DNA of 64,000 bases from Collimonas arenae (GCF_001584165.1 NZ_CP013233.1:1426001-1490000); one strand, 5' to 3'; positions 37,651-49,042 are shown, counted from the first letter of the stretch. Notes: generated by a model not told the origin, from the sequence alone. Numbers and translations: made by a program.

Positions 37651-38457
37651 ATGCCCATGATTCCCCGCATATTTATCGTCGACGATGAAGCGCCGGCACG
37701 CGCCAGGCTGATTACGCTGCTGTCCGATATCGTGACCGAATGCCCGCACTATCTGGTCGGCGAGGCGGCGCATGCGCAGGAAGCGCTGGAAGGGATCGCC
37801 GCTACCAGGCCCGACCTGGTATTGCTGGATGTGCAGATGCCCGGCATGAGCGGTTTGCAGCTGGCCGACCAGTTGGTCAATCAGCGCGCTGCGGATGCCG
37901 GCGAGCCGCCGTTGATCATTTTTGTGACTGCCTATGATGACTATGCGTTGAATGCATTCGACGTGCAGGCTTTCGATTACCTGGTCAAGCCGGTGCGGGC
38001 CAATAGGTTGGCGCAAGCTATCACGCGCGCCAGCCGCATGCGTCAGCCAGCTCCGGCAATCGCGACGGGTGTGGCGAATTCTGCCGGCACTGTGCCGCGT
38101 CAGCATTTCGCGGTACAGGAACGCGGCCGCATGTCGTTGGTGCCAATGGGGGAGGTGCTGTACCTGAAGGCGGAGTTGAAGTACGTTACGCTGCGCACCA
38201 AACACAAAGAGTATCTGATCGAAGATTCGCTGGTTTCAATCGAAGAGGAGTTGACCCGGCATTTTGTCCGCGTCCATCGCAATGCATTGGTGGCGCGCAA
38301 TGCCATTACCGGTGTCGAACGTGTGACACAGATATCGGACAGCGATGGCGATGGCGACAAGCAGCAGGAAATCTGGCAGGTGATCCTGCGCGACACCGAC
38401 CACCGGCTGCCGATTTCGCGACGTCAGTTGGCCGAGATCAAGGCGCTGGTGCGTTAG
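37651..38457 (+). CDS. LytTR-family response regulator (AlgR-like)
   Basis: A 268-residue response regulator. The receiver domain (5-122) has the acidic pair DD at 11-12, phosphoacceptor Asp60 in LVLLDVQMPGMSG and conserved Lys113 in YLVKPV. The LytTR DNA-binding domain (about 160-265) has MGEVLYLKAELKYVTLRTK, HFVRVHRNALVARNAI and LPISRRQLAEIKALV. It is phosphorylated by the adjacent kinase. In Pseudomonas the homologous pair controls alginate and pili; the target here is unknown. Confidence 0.9.
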   Translation: MPMIPRIFIVDDEAPARARLITLLSDIVTECPHYLVGEAAHAQEALEGIAATRPDLVLLDVQMPGMSGLQLADQLVNQRAADAGEPPLIIFVTAYDDYALNAFDVQAFDYLVKPVRANRLAQAITRASRMRQPAPAIATGVANSAGTVPRQHFAVQERGRMSLVPMGEVLYLKAELKYVTLRTKHKEYLIEDSLVSIEEELTRHFVRVHRNALVARNAITGVERVTQISDSDGDGDKQQEIWQVILRDTDHRLPISRRQLAEIKALVR

Positions 38458-38483
38458 GAGAAACGGAGTAACGCAGCAATTTT

Positions 38484-39827
38484 CTACACCAGCAAATTCA
38501 AGCCACGCTGGTTGCCGGCGCCATATTGCGGAAATAATTTTTGCATCGCCGGATCGCCGATCCGCATGTGCTTTTCCGCCAATGTCGCCAGCACCGAACG
38601 GAAGTCGGTAGTGACCGCCAGGTCGCGGTTTTCATTCAACGACTTGTCGTCAATGCCGGGCCATTGGCCGTAGATGCTGCGGCCGCGGACATTCCCACCG
38701 AGCAGCCACATGGCGTTGCCGTGGCCGTGATCGGTGCCACCATTGCCGTTTTCACGGAAGGTGCGGCCAAACTCTGACATCACGACGATCACGGTATCGT
38801 TGAAGGCTGGCCCCAGTTCACGCACCAGCGTGGCCAAGCCATCGGCCAGCGGCCGCAGGCGGCCCGCCAGTTGGCCGGTCCCGTTGCCTTGGTTGGCGTG
38901 AGTATCCCAGCCGCCGACGGCGACGAAGCCGAGCCGGATATCTGGATTGCTGCGCATCAGGCGCCCAAGGCGTGCAGTATCGATGGATAAACCGTTCGGC
39001 AGCGGCGCGCCATTATTGGCCATTTTTTGTTCAGAGCTGCTGGCATCGGCCAGCAATTCTTTGCGCGCCGCAATGCCGTCGCGGTAGCTTTTTCCCAGTG
39101 CGGCATCTTGCGCGTAGAGCGCGGCGTAAGCCTGGCTGATTTCCGGTTTGTCGATCAGCGTTGGCCGGGTTGCGTCGCGTCCGGTCGGCATGTTGGCGAC
39201 CACTGCCTTGCCGGTCAAAATGCGTGGTACCGCTTCGCCCAGAGTCAGCGCTTCCATCGGCGACTGCGACGGAGGCATCACGCCCAGCATGCGGTTCATC
39301 CAGCCATCGCGGGTGTTGTGCTCTCCCGGCGTGCCGGTTTCCATGTAATCCTGTGCTTCGAAATGCGAACGCGACATGTCGGGTGAGCCGGATGCGTGCA
39401 CGAACGCCAATCGGCCATCATCCCAAAACGGCTGCAAGGGTTGCAGCGCCGGATGCAGGCCGAAATAACCAGTCAGGTCGATGGCGCCGTTCTGCATGCC
39501 TGGCTTGGCCACGGCAATCGTCGGACGAGCCTTGTAGTAATTGTGATCGCCATGCGGGACGACGACGTTCAAGCCGTCAACTGCGCCACGCAGGAATACC
39601 ACGATCATGCGTGGCGTGCCGTCGCCGCTTGCATGCGGGCGTTGCAATGGATTGCCGTAGGACAGCGGGCTGTCGGCGCCGCTAACAATGGTGGGAGCCG
39701 CTGGCGCCTTGACTTTCGCCTGTTGCTTGACGGGTGGCGCCACTACGCAGCCGGACAGGCCGACTGGAATCAGGATCGCGCCGCTGGCGCCGAGGCCCAG
39801 GTGGCGGATGAAATCGCGACGTTTCAT
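38484..39827 (-). CDS. DUF1501 protein, Tat-exported
   Basis: A 447-residue DUF1501 protein of the sulfatase/alkaline-phosphatase-like superfamily. The N-terminus is a twin-arginine signal (MKRRDFIRHLGLGASGA) ending in a possible lipobox LSGC, so it may be an exported lipoprotein. Core motifs are RMIVVFLRGAVDGLNVVVPH, FVAVGGWDTHANQG, VIVVMSEFGRTFRENGNGG and DHGHGNAMWLLGG, which carry the likely metal ligands. It follows the DUF1800 gene by 28 bases; the two are almost always paired, with no established biochemical role. Confidence 0.88.
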   Translation of the reverse strand: MKRRDFIRHLGLGASGAILIPVGLSGCVVAPPVKQQAKVKAPAAPTIVSGADSPLSYGNPLQRPHASGDGTPRMIVVFLRGAVDGLNVVVPHGDHNYYKARPTIAVAKPGMQNGAIDLTGYFGLHPALQPLQPFWDDGRLAFVHASGSPDMSRSHFEAQDYMETGTPGEHNTRDGWMNRMLGVMPPSQSPMEALTLGEAVPRILTGKAVVANMPTGRDATRPTLIDKPEISQAYAALYAQDAALGKSYRDGIAARKELLADASSSEQKMANNGAPLPNGLSIDTARLGRLMRSNPDIRLGFVAVGGWDTHANQGNGTGQLAGRLRPLADGLATLVRELGPAFNDTVIVVMSEFGRTFRENGNGGTDHGHGNAMWLLGGNVRGRSIYGQWPGIDDKSLNENRDLAVTTDFRSVLATLAEKHMRIGDPAMQKLFPQYGAGNQRGLNLLV

Positions 39828-39855
39828 TGCATCACTCCTAACGGTATCAGTATCA

Positions 39856-41405
39856 CTATCTCTTCATGAAGTCCGGACCGCCAAGTATGAGCCCGACTTG
39901 CAGATTCTGTGGCGCGGCGGCAATGGCGCTCAGGCTGTGCGGTTCCAGCGCCGGCGACAAGGTTTGTATCAGTTGCTGCGGATCGACCACTACGGCGGTG
40001 TTCGGCGGCGGAGTGGCTGGTGCCGATCCCGGCGCCGGGGGGGCGTTTCAGCGCGCGCGATCGGCGATTTGCCATTGCTCAGGCCGTTGACGAAATTGAT
40101 CCGGCGCAGCAGCGCGTCCGGATTGAGCCACGCTTCTTCGGAAAATTTATAACCTTCCGGCGTCAGCCAGCCATACAGCGGTTGCCCCAGTTGGTTCAGT
40201 ACGCCGTCAATCGGTTTGACGTTGAGCACCGGCGTCGCTGTCGCGCGCAGCGACGACACCACATATTGATACGGTGTCTTGAATTGCGTCTGGTAATTGC
40301 TGCGCGACCAGAATTCCGGGCTCTCGAACAGGGTATGCAGTACCGCTTTGATGTCGCCGTTGCTGCTTAGGAAGCGGCGTGAGAGCTTTTCGGTCAGCGC
40401 CGGTTGCGGTTTGTCGGAGACGAAATACTGGACCAACTTGGTGGCGATGAAATGTGCGGTGGCGGGGTGTCGTGCCAGAATGTCGAGCGCTTGCTCGCCT
40501 TCCTGCTCGCCACTGCCCTTGATGGTCTGGCCGAGAAATACCTTGTCGCCGAAATCATGGCGGCGTGGGTTGAAGATGTAAGCCGGCTGGCCCTCCTTCA
40601 TGCCTTTTTCATTGATGGTCCAGCCGCTCAGGATCCGCGCCAGGGAGATCACGTCGGCCTGGGTGTAGCCGCTATCAACGCCCATCGTATGCAGTTCCAG
40701 CAACTCGCGCCCGTAATTTTCGTTGAGTCCCTTGAAGCGGCCTTTGGCTTCCGGCGTGTTGACGCCGCTGCTGAGCCAGTTGTCGAGGTAGTACAGCATC
40801 GCCGGATGATGGGCGACGGCGCCCAGCAGTTGGCGGAAATTGCCAAGCGCGTTGGGGCGCAGTACATCCTTTTCATATTCGCCGTCCCAGTAACGTACCC
40901 ATTCCTTGCCTTCGAATACGTTGAAGTGATTGAACCAGAATTCGGTCATGACTTCCTGCAATTGCCGCGGACTTTCCGTTGCCAGCCACAGGCGGGAAAA
41001 ATGCACTTGCGGCGTGATGTCCTTGTTCGCACGCTGTCGTGCCGTATTCTTTTCGTCTGGAGTGGCGTTGTTTGGCGGGAAGGAGGGCGGGCCGTATTGC
41101 TGGTATAGCTGGGTGGCGCTGAGCTGGTAGGTCGGCAGGGCTGATAATTTGTCGCTGAGATCGTTGGGGAGCGGCAGCTTGTCCGGATTCAATTGCTGCT
41201 CAATATAGCGTTTGACGCCGAGCTGTCGGACTGCCTCGACATCGCCCGGACGCGGTCCATAGGCCAGCCGGTTCAGCACATGCAGCGCTTTTTCCGAATC
41301 ATTCAGTGGCGCCGGCGCGCTCTGTGCGTTGGCATCAAGCGCCGCGCCGCATGACAGAAGCAGCGCGATCGAAAGAAAACAACGGTTTTTCATGGTCGAC
41401 ATCAT
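39856..41405 (-). pseudogene. DUF1800 protein gene, frameshifted near the 3' end
   Basis: The frame from 41405 encodes a signal peptide (to about ALDANA) and most of a DUF1800 protein (LHVLNRLAYGPRPGDVEAVR; WFNHFNVFEGKEWVRYWDG; NENYGRELLELHTMGVDSGY). As sequenced it stops at 39990, after an Arg-rich out-of-frame tail. The true C-terminus continues in another frame: DPQQLIQTLSPALEPHSLSA and then NLQVGLILGGPDFMKR, ending at 39856-39858. The switch is at a seven-G run (40037-40043, forward); one more G restores about 516 residues. Sequencing error is more likely than decay. GGCGGAAC precedes the first ATG. It forms an operon with DUF1501. Confidence 0.8.
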
Positions 41406-41521
41406 GTTCCGCCTTATGCAATTTTTTGCTTACACCCGAGATTAACGCCTTGTCTGCGAGGTGCGCATACAAGGTTGGTGTAACAGATTGTAAGACGGCA
41501 ACATTGACAACTTGCAAAGCC

Positions 41522-42934
41522 CTAGATGACCTTGCCAGGATTCATCAGATTCAAGGGATCTAGCGCCTGCTTGATGGTTCTCATCAGCGCCATCTCAACC
41601 GGTGATTTGTAACGCAGGATTTCTTCGCGCTTGAGGGCGCCCAACCCGTGTTCGGCCGAGATAGAGCCGCCCATGCTGTCGACGCTGTCGTGCACCACGC
41701 GGTTGATCTCTGCCTGGCGGGCGATGAATTGCTCTTCGCCGACGCCGAGCGGGGGCGACACGTTGTAATGCAGGTTGCCATCGCCCAGGTGGCCGAACGT
41801 GACGTTGCGGCAGCCCGGGAAATGCTGTTGTAGCAAGGCGTCAGTGACAGCGATGAATTCGGCGATGCGCGAAATCGGCAGAGATACGTCATGCTTGATA
41901 TTCTTGCCTTCCTTGGCTTGGGCCGAGGAGATGCTTTCGCGCAGTTGCCATAGTGCGCGCGATTGCGCTGTAGAAGTGGCTAATACGGCGTCCTGGCAGA
42001 CTCCTTGCTCCAGTGCTTCGCCGATTACCGCTTCTAGTAGCGTACTTGCATGGGGTGCAAGTTCGCTATCAGACAGTTCCATTAAAACGTATTGCGGGTG
42101 GCGTTCTGGGAAAGGGAAGGGCAATTGCGGGAAGTGCTTGGCGACCAGTTGCAGGCACAAGTCGGACATCAGCTCGAAGCCGGTCAGGGTGGCGCCGCAG
42201 CGTTGTTGCGCCAGGCTGAGCAGGCGTAGCGCGTCGGCTGGAGTTTGCACTGCCGCCAGTGCGGTCAGCTGGACTTGCGGTCGCGGAAATATCTTCAGCA
42301 CGGCGGCGGTGATGATGCCGAGCGTTCCTTCCGCGCCGATGAACAGGTCGCGCAGGTCGTATCCAGTGTTGTCCTTGCGCAGTCCGCGCAGGCCGTGCAG
42401 GATGTCGCCTTGCGCGGTGACCACTTCCAGCCCGAGGCAGAGTTCGCGGGTATTGCCGTAGCGTAGCACCGCCGTGCCGCCAGCATTGGTTGACAGGTTG
42501 CCGCCGATGGTGCAACTGCCTTCAGCGGCCAGCGAAAGCGGCAGCAGGCGTTGTTCGGCGGCGGCGGCTTCCTGGGCGTGTTGCAGGATGCAGCCGGCTT
42601 CGACGGTGATGGTGTGGTTGAGTGCGTCGACGGCGCGAATTCGGTTCAGGCGTTTGAGCGACAGTACGATGGCCTGGCCGCTTTGGTCGGGCACGCTACC
42701 GAGCACCAAGCCGGTGTTGCCGCCTTGGGGGACGATGGGGATATGGAATGTGTTGCAGAGTTTGACGATGGCGGCGACTTCGGCGGTGTCGGCTGGTTTG
42801 ACTATGGCGAGTGCTTGGCCGGTGTAGCGTTGGCGCTGGTCGGTCAGGTAGGCGGCTTTGTCGGTGTCGTCGGTGAGGACGTGGGCGGTGCCGATGGCGT
42901 TGCGGCAGGCATCCAGGAATCCAATATTTTTCAT
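41522..42934 (-). CDS. FAD-binding oxidase/dehydrogenase (GlcD/D-lactate type)
   Basis: A 470-residue flavoprotein of the D-2-hydroxyacid dehydrogenase group. The FAD_binding_4 domain (about 40-220) has PIVPQGGNTGLVLGSVPDQS and GNLSTNAGGTAVLRYGNTRE. The FAD-oxidase C-terminal domain has NVTFGHLGDGNLHYNVSPPL and GGSISAEHGLGALKREEI. It oxidises a hydroxyacid such as D-lactate, D-2-hydroxyglutarate or glycolate. I start at 42934 (MKNIGFLDACRNAIG) because the longer frame to 43063 runs through a REP-like hairpin. Confidence 0.9.
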   Translation of the reverse strand: MKNIGFLDACRNAIGTAHVLTDDTDKAAYLTDQRQRYTGQALAIVKPADTAEVAAIVKLCNTFHIPIVPQGGNTGLVLGSVPDQSGQAIVLSLKRLNRIRAVDALNHTITVEAGCILQHAQEAAAAEQRLLPLSLAAEGSCTIGGNLSTNAGGTAVLRYGNTRELCLGLEVVTAQGDILHGLRGLRKDNTGYDLRDLFIGAEGTLGIITAAVLKIFPRPQVQLTALAAVQTPADALRLLSLAQQRCGATLTGFELMSDLCLQLVAKHFPQLPFPFPERHPQYVLMELSDSELAPHASTLLEAVIGEALEQGVCQDAVLATSTAQSRALWQLRESISSAQAKEGKNIKHDVSLPISRIAEFIAVTDALLQQHFPGCRNVTFGHLGDGNLHYNVSPPLGVGEEQFIARQAEINRVVHDSVDSMGGSISAEHGLGALKREEILRYKSPVEMALMRTIKQALDPLNLMNPGKVI

Positions 42935-42957
42935 GTCGTAATTTTCGGTATCGGAGT

Positions 42958-43016
42958 TAAACGGGGTCAGAGTTTTTTTTCGCGGGTTTTTGCGAAAATT
43001 ACTCTGACCCCGTTTA
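42958..43016. repeat. REP-like hairpin element, copy 3
   Basis: A 59-bp inverted repeat with outer arms TAAACGGGGTCAGAG and CTCTGACCCCGTTTA and an inner stem TTTTCGC/GCGAAAA. The 3' flank is GCGGGCCACGGAGT. It stands 23 bases before the start of the FAD-oxidase gene, so it may have entered the promoter region. Confidence 0.75.
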
Positions 43017-43400
43017 GCGGGCCACGGAGTGAGTGCGATGGTGCATCTACAACTGGCGCTCATCGTTACTCAATACTGTCACTACTCCGTGGGTGCTTGC
43101 CGGGGGTAGCCCGGCAGCTAGTCACTTTTCTTGCTTCGCCCCCTAGCCGGGCGCAAAAAAAGTAACCAAAAGAAGGCGATCGCACAGCCGTTGCCCGCCT
43201 TCGGCGGGTCCCCAAATGAGCCGCGCGCCAGTCGGATGGGGCACAAACTCGCTGCGCTCAAACATGTGTCCCATCATTCCCGACTGTCACCCGACTCATT
43301 TGGCAACGTCAGCATGCGAAAAGTCAAAAGCAACGGCAACGTCAAAAGCCAATTCAAAAGCAACATCAAAACCAACAACATCAAAACCAACCCCGGGCAG
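43017..43400. repeat. Gene-free stretch rich in hairpins and short repeats
   Basis: No gene is convincing here. From left to right there is TGCCGGG/CCCGGCA near 43096-43114, a TTTTCTTGCTTCGCC...AAAAAAAGTAACCAAAAG block common in proteobacterial intergenic repeats, and a CCCGCC/GGCGGG hairpin at about 43192-43207. A large imperfect inverted repeat follows at 43212-43303, whose ends are CCAAATGAG and CTCATTTGG. Last is a run of degenerate CAAAAGCAAC/CAAAACCAAC units at 43323-43391. Two REP-like elements border it. Confidence 0.6.
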
Positions 43401-43461
43401 TTAAATGGGGTCAGAGTTTTTTTTCGCGGCCTCTTGCGAAAATTACTCTGACCCCATTTAA
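43401..43461. repeat. REP-like hairpin element, copy 4
   Basis: A 61-bp inverted repeat with outer arms TTAAATGGGGTCAGAG and CTCTGACCCCATTTAA and an inner TTTTCGC/GCGAAAA stem. The 3' flank ACGGACCACGGAGT matches the flanks of copies 1 and 3. It lies 62 bases beyond the stop of the DUF2069 gene. Confidence 0.75.
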
Positions 43462-43522
43462 CGGACCACGGAGTACCCGCCCCAAATGCGACGACACCAT
43501 CAAACCAATCAACAGCTTTTAA

Positions 43523-45984
<2,462 letters not shown>

Positions 45985-45987
45985 CGC

Positions 45988-46185
45988 TCACGACATGGGG
46001 ACTTTGAGCAGCGCTCCGTACATGGAACGCAGGCTCCAGAAATAACTGATTTGCACTGTGCTGTTATAGGTTGGCCGTGAGTAGTTCATCGCGAACACTG
46101 TCGGCGCCGACGGCGGCGTAGGCGGCTCTGCCACCTGGTTTTGCTGCTCCACTCCCGGCGTAATGCCTGCTTTGGCTGTTTCCAT
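45988..46185 (-). CDS. Small proline-rich hypothetical protein
   Basis: A 65-residue predicted protein of unknown family. The start has an excellent ribosome site, AGGGGAG five bases upstream, which is the main support for coding. The sequence has a Pro-rich middle (EPPTPPSAPTVF) and an aromatic C-terminal half (MNYSRPTYNSTVQISYFWSL). There is no signal peptide or clear membrane span. It converges with the YihY gene, three bases away. Homology evidence is lacking. Confidence 0.5.
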   Translation of the reverse strand: METAKAGITPGVEQQNQVAEPPTPPSAPTVFAMNYSRPTYNSTVQISYFWSLRSMYGALLKVPMS

Positions 46186-46321
46186 GTAACTCCCCTGTTC
46201 GCATATCAGGATTGGCCGCTCGGGATTCGGCCGATCGCTGAAGTGATGTCTAAATATAAAGATATCGCTATTTTACGGGACAAACGGTTCACATTACTGC
46301 AAGTTATTAATACAAAGCTAA

Positions 46322-46639
46322 TTAAAAAGAAACCTGGCCGGTCAGCATTTGCCAATACATGACCCAGTCGCCGAGGAAGGAATAGAGCGGCTGCTTGAAC
46401 GTGGCCGGGCGATTCTTTTCGAACACGAAATGGCCGATCCAGGCAAAGCCGTAGCCGCAAAACAGCGCCACCAGCAGCCAATACAGGGCGCCGGTCACCA
46501 TCAGCGCGACCAATGCCAGCAGCACCAGCGTCGAGCCGACAAAATGCAACTGGCGGCAGGTGCGATTGCTGTGCTGACTGAGATAGTTCGGGTAAAACTC
46601 GGCGAATGTCTCGTATTTCTTTTCAAGCACGGTAGGCAT
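46322..46639 (-). CDS. Mpo1-like (DUF962) membrane protein
   Basis: A 105-residue DUF962/Mpo1-like protein. The signature FYPNYLSQHSNRTCRQLHFV includes the conserved His residues. Two hydrophobic hairpins follow, then WIGHFVFEKNRPATFKQPLY. Yeast Mpo1 is an iron-dependent dioxygenase for 2-hydroxy fatty acids. Whether the bacterial short form does the same is not established. Confidence 0.85.
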   Translation of the reverse strand: MPTVLEKKYETFAEFYPNYLSQHSNRTCRQLHFVGSTLVLLALVALMVTGALYWLLVALFCGYGFAWIGHFVFEKNRPATFKQPLYSFLGDWVMYWQMLTGQVSF

Positions 46640-46690
46640 GGCGTCTCCTGGTTGTTGCGCGTTGTAGCTGATTGCTGCTGTTCTTTAAGC

Positions 46691-47578
46691 TTAGTCTCCC
46701 ACGGCCACAGGTGCAACCGATGGTGCCGATTGCAGTGCGCTGATCGCGGCGGCAGTGGCGAACTGGAACAATTGGTCAAGCACCGCATCCGGCTGTTCCG
46801 CCATCAACGCATGGCCGCTGGCGGCAATCTGCACCACCTTGGCTTGCTTGATGGCGGCGATCAGCCCGGCTGCCGCTTTGGCCGGCGTCATCACATCGCG
46901 TTGGCCGAGCAGGAACAGGGTCGGGCAAGTCACCGTGCGCGCTGACTGCTCGCCATTGGCATAGGCGTTGCATGCGGCAAAATCGGTATGGAACACGGTC
47001 GGCTTTTGTTCCGACTGCTGCGCAATGCGTTGCATCAGGCGCTGGCTGGCACCCTGCACGTAAAAGCCGGGGCCGGGCGCCGACGGTTTCGGCGAGATGG
47101 TCGAATGCGACCAGATGTTGACCATGTCGATGGCAGTTTGCTGGTCATTATTGGCGGCATCCAGCAGCGCATCGGCAACTTTCATCGGGTAGGCGGTGCC
47201 AACCAGCGCAATGCCGGCGATGCGCGCCGCGGCACCGCTGCGACCTGCGCTTTCCAGGGCGATCAGCGAACCCATGCTATGCCCGATCAGGATGGCAGTG
47301 CCGACGCCGGCGGCGTCCAGCAATGCCGACAGCCAGTCCGCCATGTCTTCAATCGACGCCAGCGCCGGCCCTTGGCTACGGCCGTGTCCCGGCAGATCGA
47401 CTGCCAGTACGCCGAAGCCGTGGTGGGCGAAGTAGCGGGTCTGCAGGATCCAGACCGAGTGGTCGTTCTGGCCGCCGTGGAGGAACACCGCGGTCGGCAA
47501 GGCCGGATTGAATGGTTTGCCGCCGGTATAGCAATAGGTGTTGTAATCGCCGCCGCGGAAATGTGTTTTCAATAGCAT
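46691..47578 (-). CDS. Alpha/beta hydrolase
   Basis: A 295-residue cytosolic alpha/beta hydrolase. It has TAVFLHGGQNDHSVW (oxyanion hole), VDLPGHGRSQG, the nucleophile elbow ILIGHSMGSLIAL, LFLLGQRDVMTPA with the acid residue and a final His in IAASGHALMAEQPD. The substrate is unknown. It lies one base after the stop of the sulfhydrylase gene on the same strand, so they are co-transcribed. It could act on a metabolite from that pathway, for instance as an ester hydrolase. Confidence 0.86.
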   Translation of the reverse strand: MLLKTHFRGGDYNTYCYTGGKPFNPALPTAVFLHGGQNDHSVWILQTRYFAHHGFGVLAVDLPGHGRSQGPALASIEDMADWLSALLDAAGVGTAILIGHSMGSLIALESAGRSGAAARIAGIALVGTAYPMKVADALLDAANNDQQTAIDMVNIWSHSTISPKPSAPGPGFYVQGASQRLMQRIAQQSEQKPTVFHTDFAACNAYANGEQSARTVTCPTLFLLGQRDVMTPAKAAAGLIAAIKQAKVVQIAASGHALMAEQPDAVLDQLFQFATAAAISALQSAPSVAPVAVGD

Positions 47579-47579
47579 C

Positions 47580-48911
47580 TCATTTCTCCTTGCGGCCAGC
47601 GTGTTCAGTGCGCTGCGACATCTTTAAACCATACGACAGGTCTTCGATCAGATCGTCGACGTTTTCCAGTCCGATCGATAGGCGCAGCGTTCCTTCGCTA
47701 ATGCCGGCGGCAGCCAATTGTTCGCTTGGAACCCGGAAATGGGTGGTCGAAGCCGGATGGATCACCAGCGATTTGGCATCGCCGACATTGGCCAGGTGGG
47801 AGAATATCTTGAGCGATTCGACCATGCGTCGTCCGGCAGCGCGGTCGCCCTTCAGGTTGAATGAAAATACAGCACCGCAGCCCTTGGGAAGTAGCGTTTT
47901 ACTCAGTGCGTAACCGGGGTGTGAAGGCAATTCAGGATAGGCGACCGATTCGACCGCCGCATGCGCCGCCAGGAATTCGACAACCTTGCGAGTGTTGGCG
48001 ACATGCTTTTCCATGCGTAGGCCGAGCGTCTCGACGCCCTGCAGGATGGCGAATGCATTGTGCGGGCTCATCACCGCACCGAAGTCACGCAATCCCTCGC
48101 GCCGCGCACGCAGGGAAAACGGCGCAACGGTCGATTCTTCCGAAAACACCATGCCATGGAAACCTTCATACGGCTCGCACAGTTCGGCGAAGCGGCCGCT
48201 CTTGTCGTAGGCCTGCTGCCAATCGAAAGTGCCGCCGTCCACCAGCAGTCCGCCGACCGCTGTGCCGTGTCCGCACAGGAACTTGGTGGCGGAGTGGAAT
48301 ACCAGGTCGGCGCCGTGATCGAACGGGCGCAGCAGATAAGGCGTGGTAAACGTCGAATCCACCATCAACGGCAGATAGTGTTCATGCGCCAATGCCGCGA
48401 TACGCGGAATATCCAGCACGTCCAGTCCCGGATTGCCGAGCGTTTCGCCGAACAGTACCTTGGTATTCGGCCGGATCGCGGCGCGCCAGGCATCCAGGTC
48501 GCTCGGATCGACGAAGGTGGTTTCGATGCCGAAGCGTTTCAAGGTGTAGGAGAGCAGGTTGTGTGAACCGCCATACAGTGCGCGCGAGGCCACGATATGT
48601 GAACCGGCGCCGGCGATGGTGGCCAGTCCAAGATGCATGGCAGCTTGTCCGCTGGCGACGGCGATCCCGGCAACGCCGCCTTCCAGCGCCGCGATACGTT
48701 CTTCCAGCACGGAGTTGGTCGGATTGGAAATGCGCGAATAGACGTGGCCGGCGCGCTCCATGTTGAATAGCGACGCGGCGTGGTCGGAATCCTTGAATAC
48801 AAACGCCGAAGTCAGGTAAATCGGCGTGGCGCGTGCGCCGGTGGCCGGATCTGGGGCGCTGCCGGCATGTAGCGACAGGGTGTCGAAGCCGGGGTAGTGA
48901 GGGCTGCTCAT
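47580..48911 (-). CDS. metY: O-acetyl/O-succinylhomoserine sulfhydrylase
   Basis: A 443-residue Cys/Met-metabolism PLP enzyme. Internal-aldimine Lys210 is in ADLVFHSATKFLCGHGTAVG. SRISNPTNSVLEERIAALEG and ASGQAAMHLGLATIAGAGSH are conserved. The FDTLSLHAGSAPDPATGARA start and 430-440 length are typical of the O-acetylhomoserine enzyme MetY, which makes homocysteine directly from sulfide; an O-succinylhomoserine preference cannot be excluded. No SAM riboswitch is evident upstream. Confidence 0.88.
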   Translation of the reverse strand: MSSPHYPGFDTLSLHAGSAPDPATGARATPIYLTSAFVFKDSDHAASLFNMERAGHVYSRISNPTNSVLEERIAALEGGVAGIAVASGQAAMHLGLATIAGAGSHIVASRALYGGSHNLLSYTLKRFGIETTFVDPSDLDAWRAAIRPNTKVLFGETLGNPGLDVLDIPRIAALAHEHYLPLMVDSTFTTPYLLRPFDHGADLVFHSATKFLCGHGTAVGGLLVDGGTFDWQQAYDKSGRFAELCEPYEGFHGMVFSEESTVAPFSLRARREGLRDFGAVMSPHNAFAILQGVETLGLRMEKHVANTRKVVEFLAAHAAVESVAYPELPSHPGYALSKTLLPKGCGAVFSFNLKGDRAAGRRMVESLKIFSHLANVGDAKSLVIHPASTTHFRVPSEQLAAAGISEGTLRLSIGLENVDDLIEDLSYGLKMSQRTEHAGRKEK

Positions 48912-49016
48912 GGCGCTTGGGTCTCCATCAATTTTTATAAAATATGAGAAATCACTCTAGTGATGCTGCGCTGCGCGGTAGATTTTTGGTCTCGCTTAGG
49001 CTACATTCCAGTACAT

Positions 49017-49042
49017 AAGCATAACCCAAGCATAACCCAAGC
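49017..49042. repeat. Tandem 11-bp repeat upstream of the CBS-domain gene
   Basis: The unit AAGCATAACCC occurs twice in tandem at 49017-49038, followed by a further AAGC at 49039-49042. It ends 18 bases before the CBS gene start, in the divergent gap shared with metY. It may be an operator or slippage product. Confidence 0.5.

Noticed and set aside
42935..43063. N-terminal extension of the FAD oxidase from an upstream ATG at 43063
   Set aside because: The extension would be translated from a REP-like hairpin and reads as low-quality basic sequence; family similarity begins at 42934.
43323..43391. Short CAAAAGCAAC/CAAAACCAAC repeats as a CRISPR array
   Set aside because: Units are about 10-15 bases, degenerate and without unique spacers; no cas genes are present.
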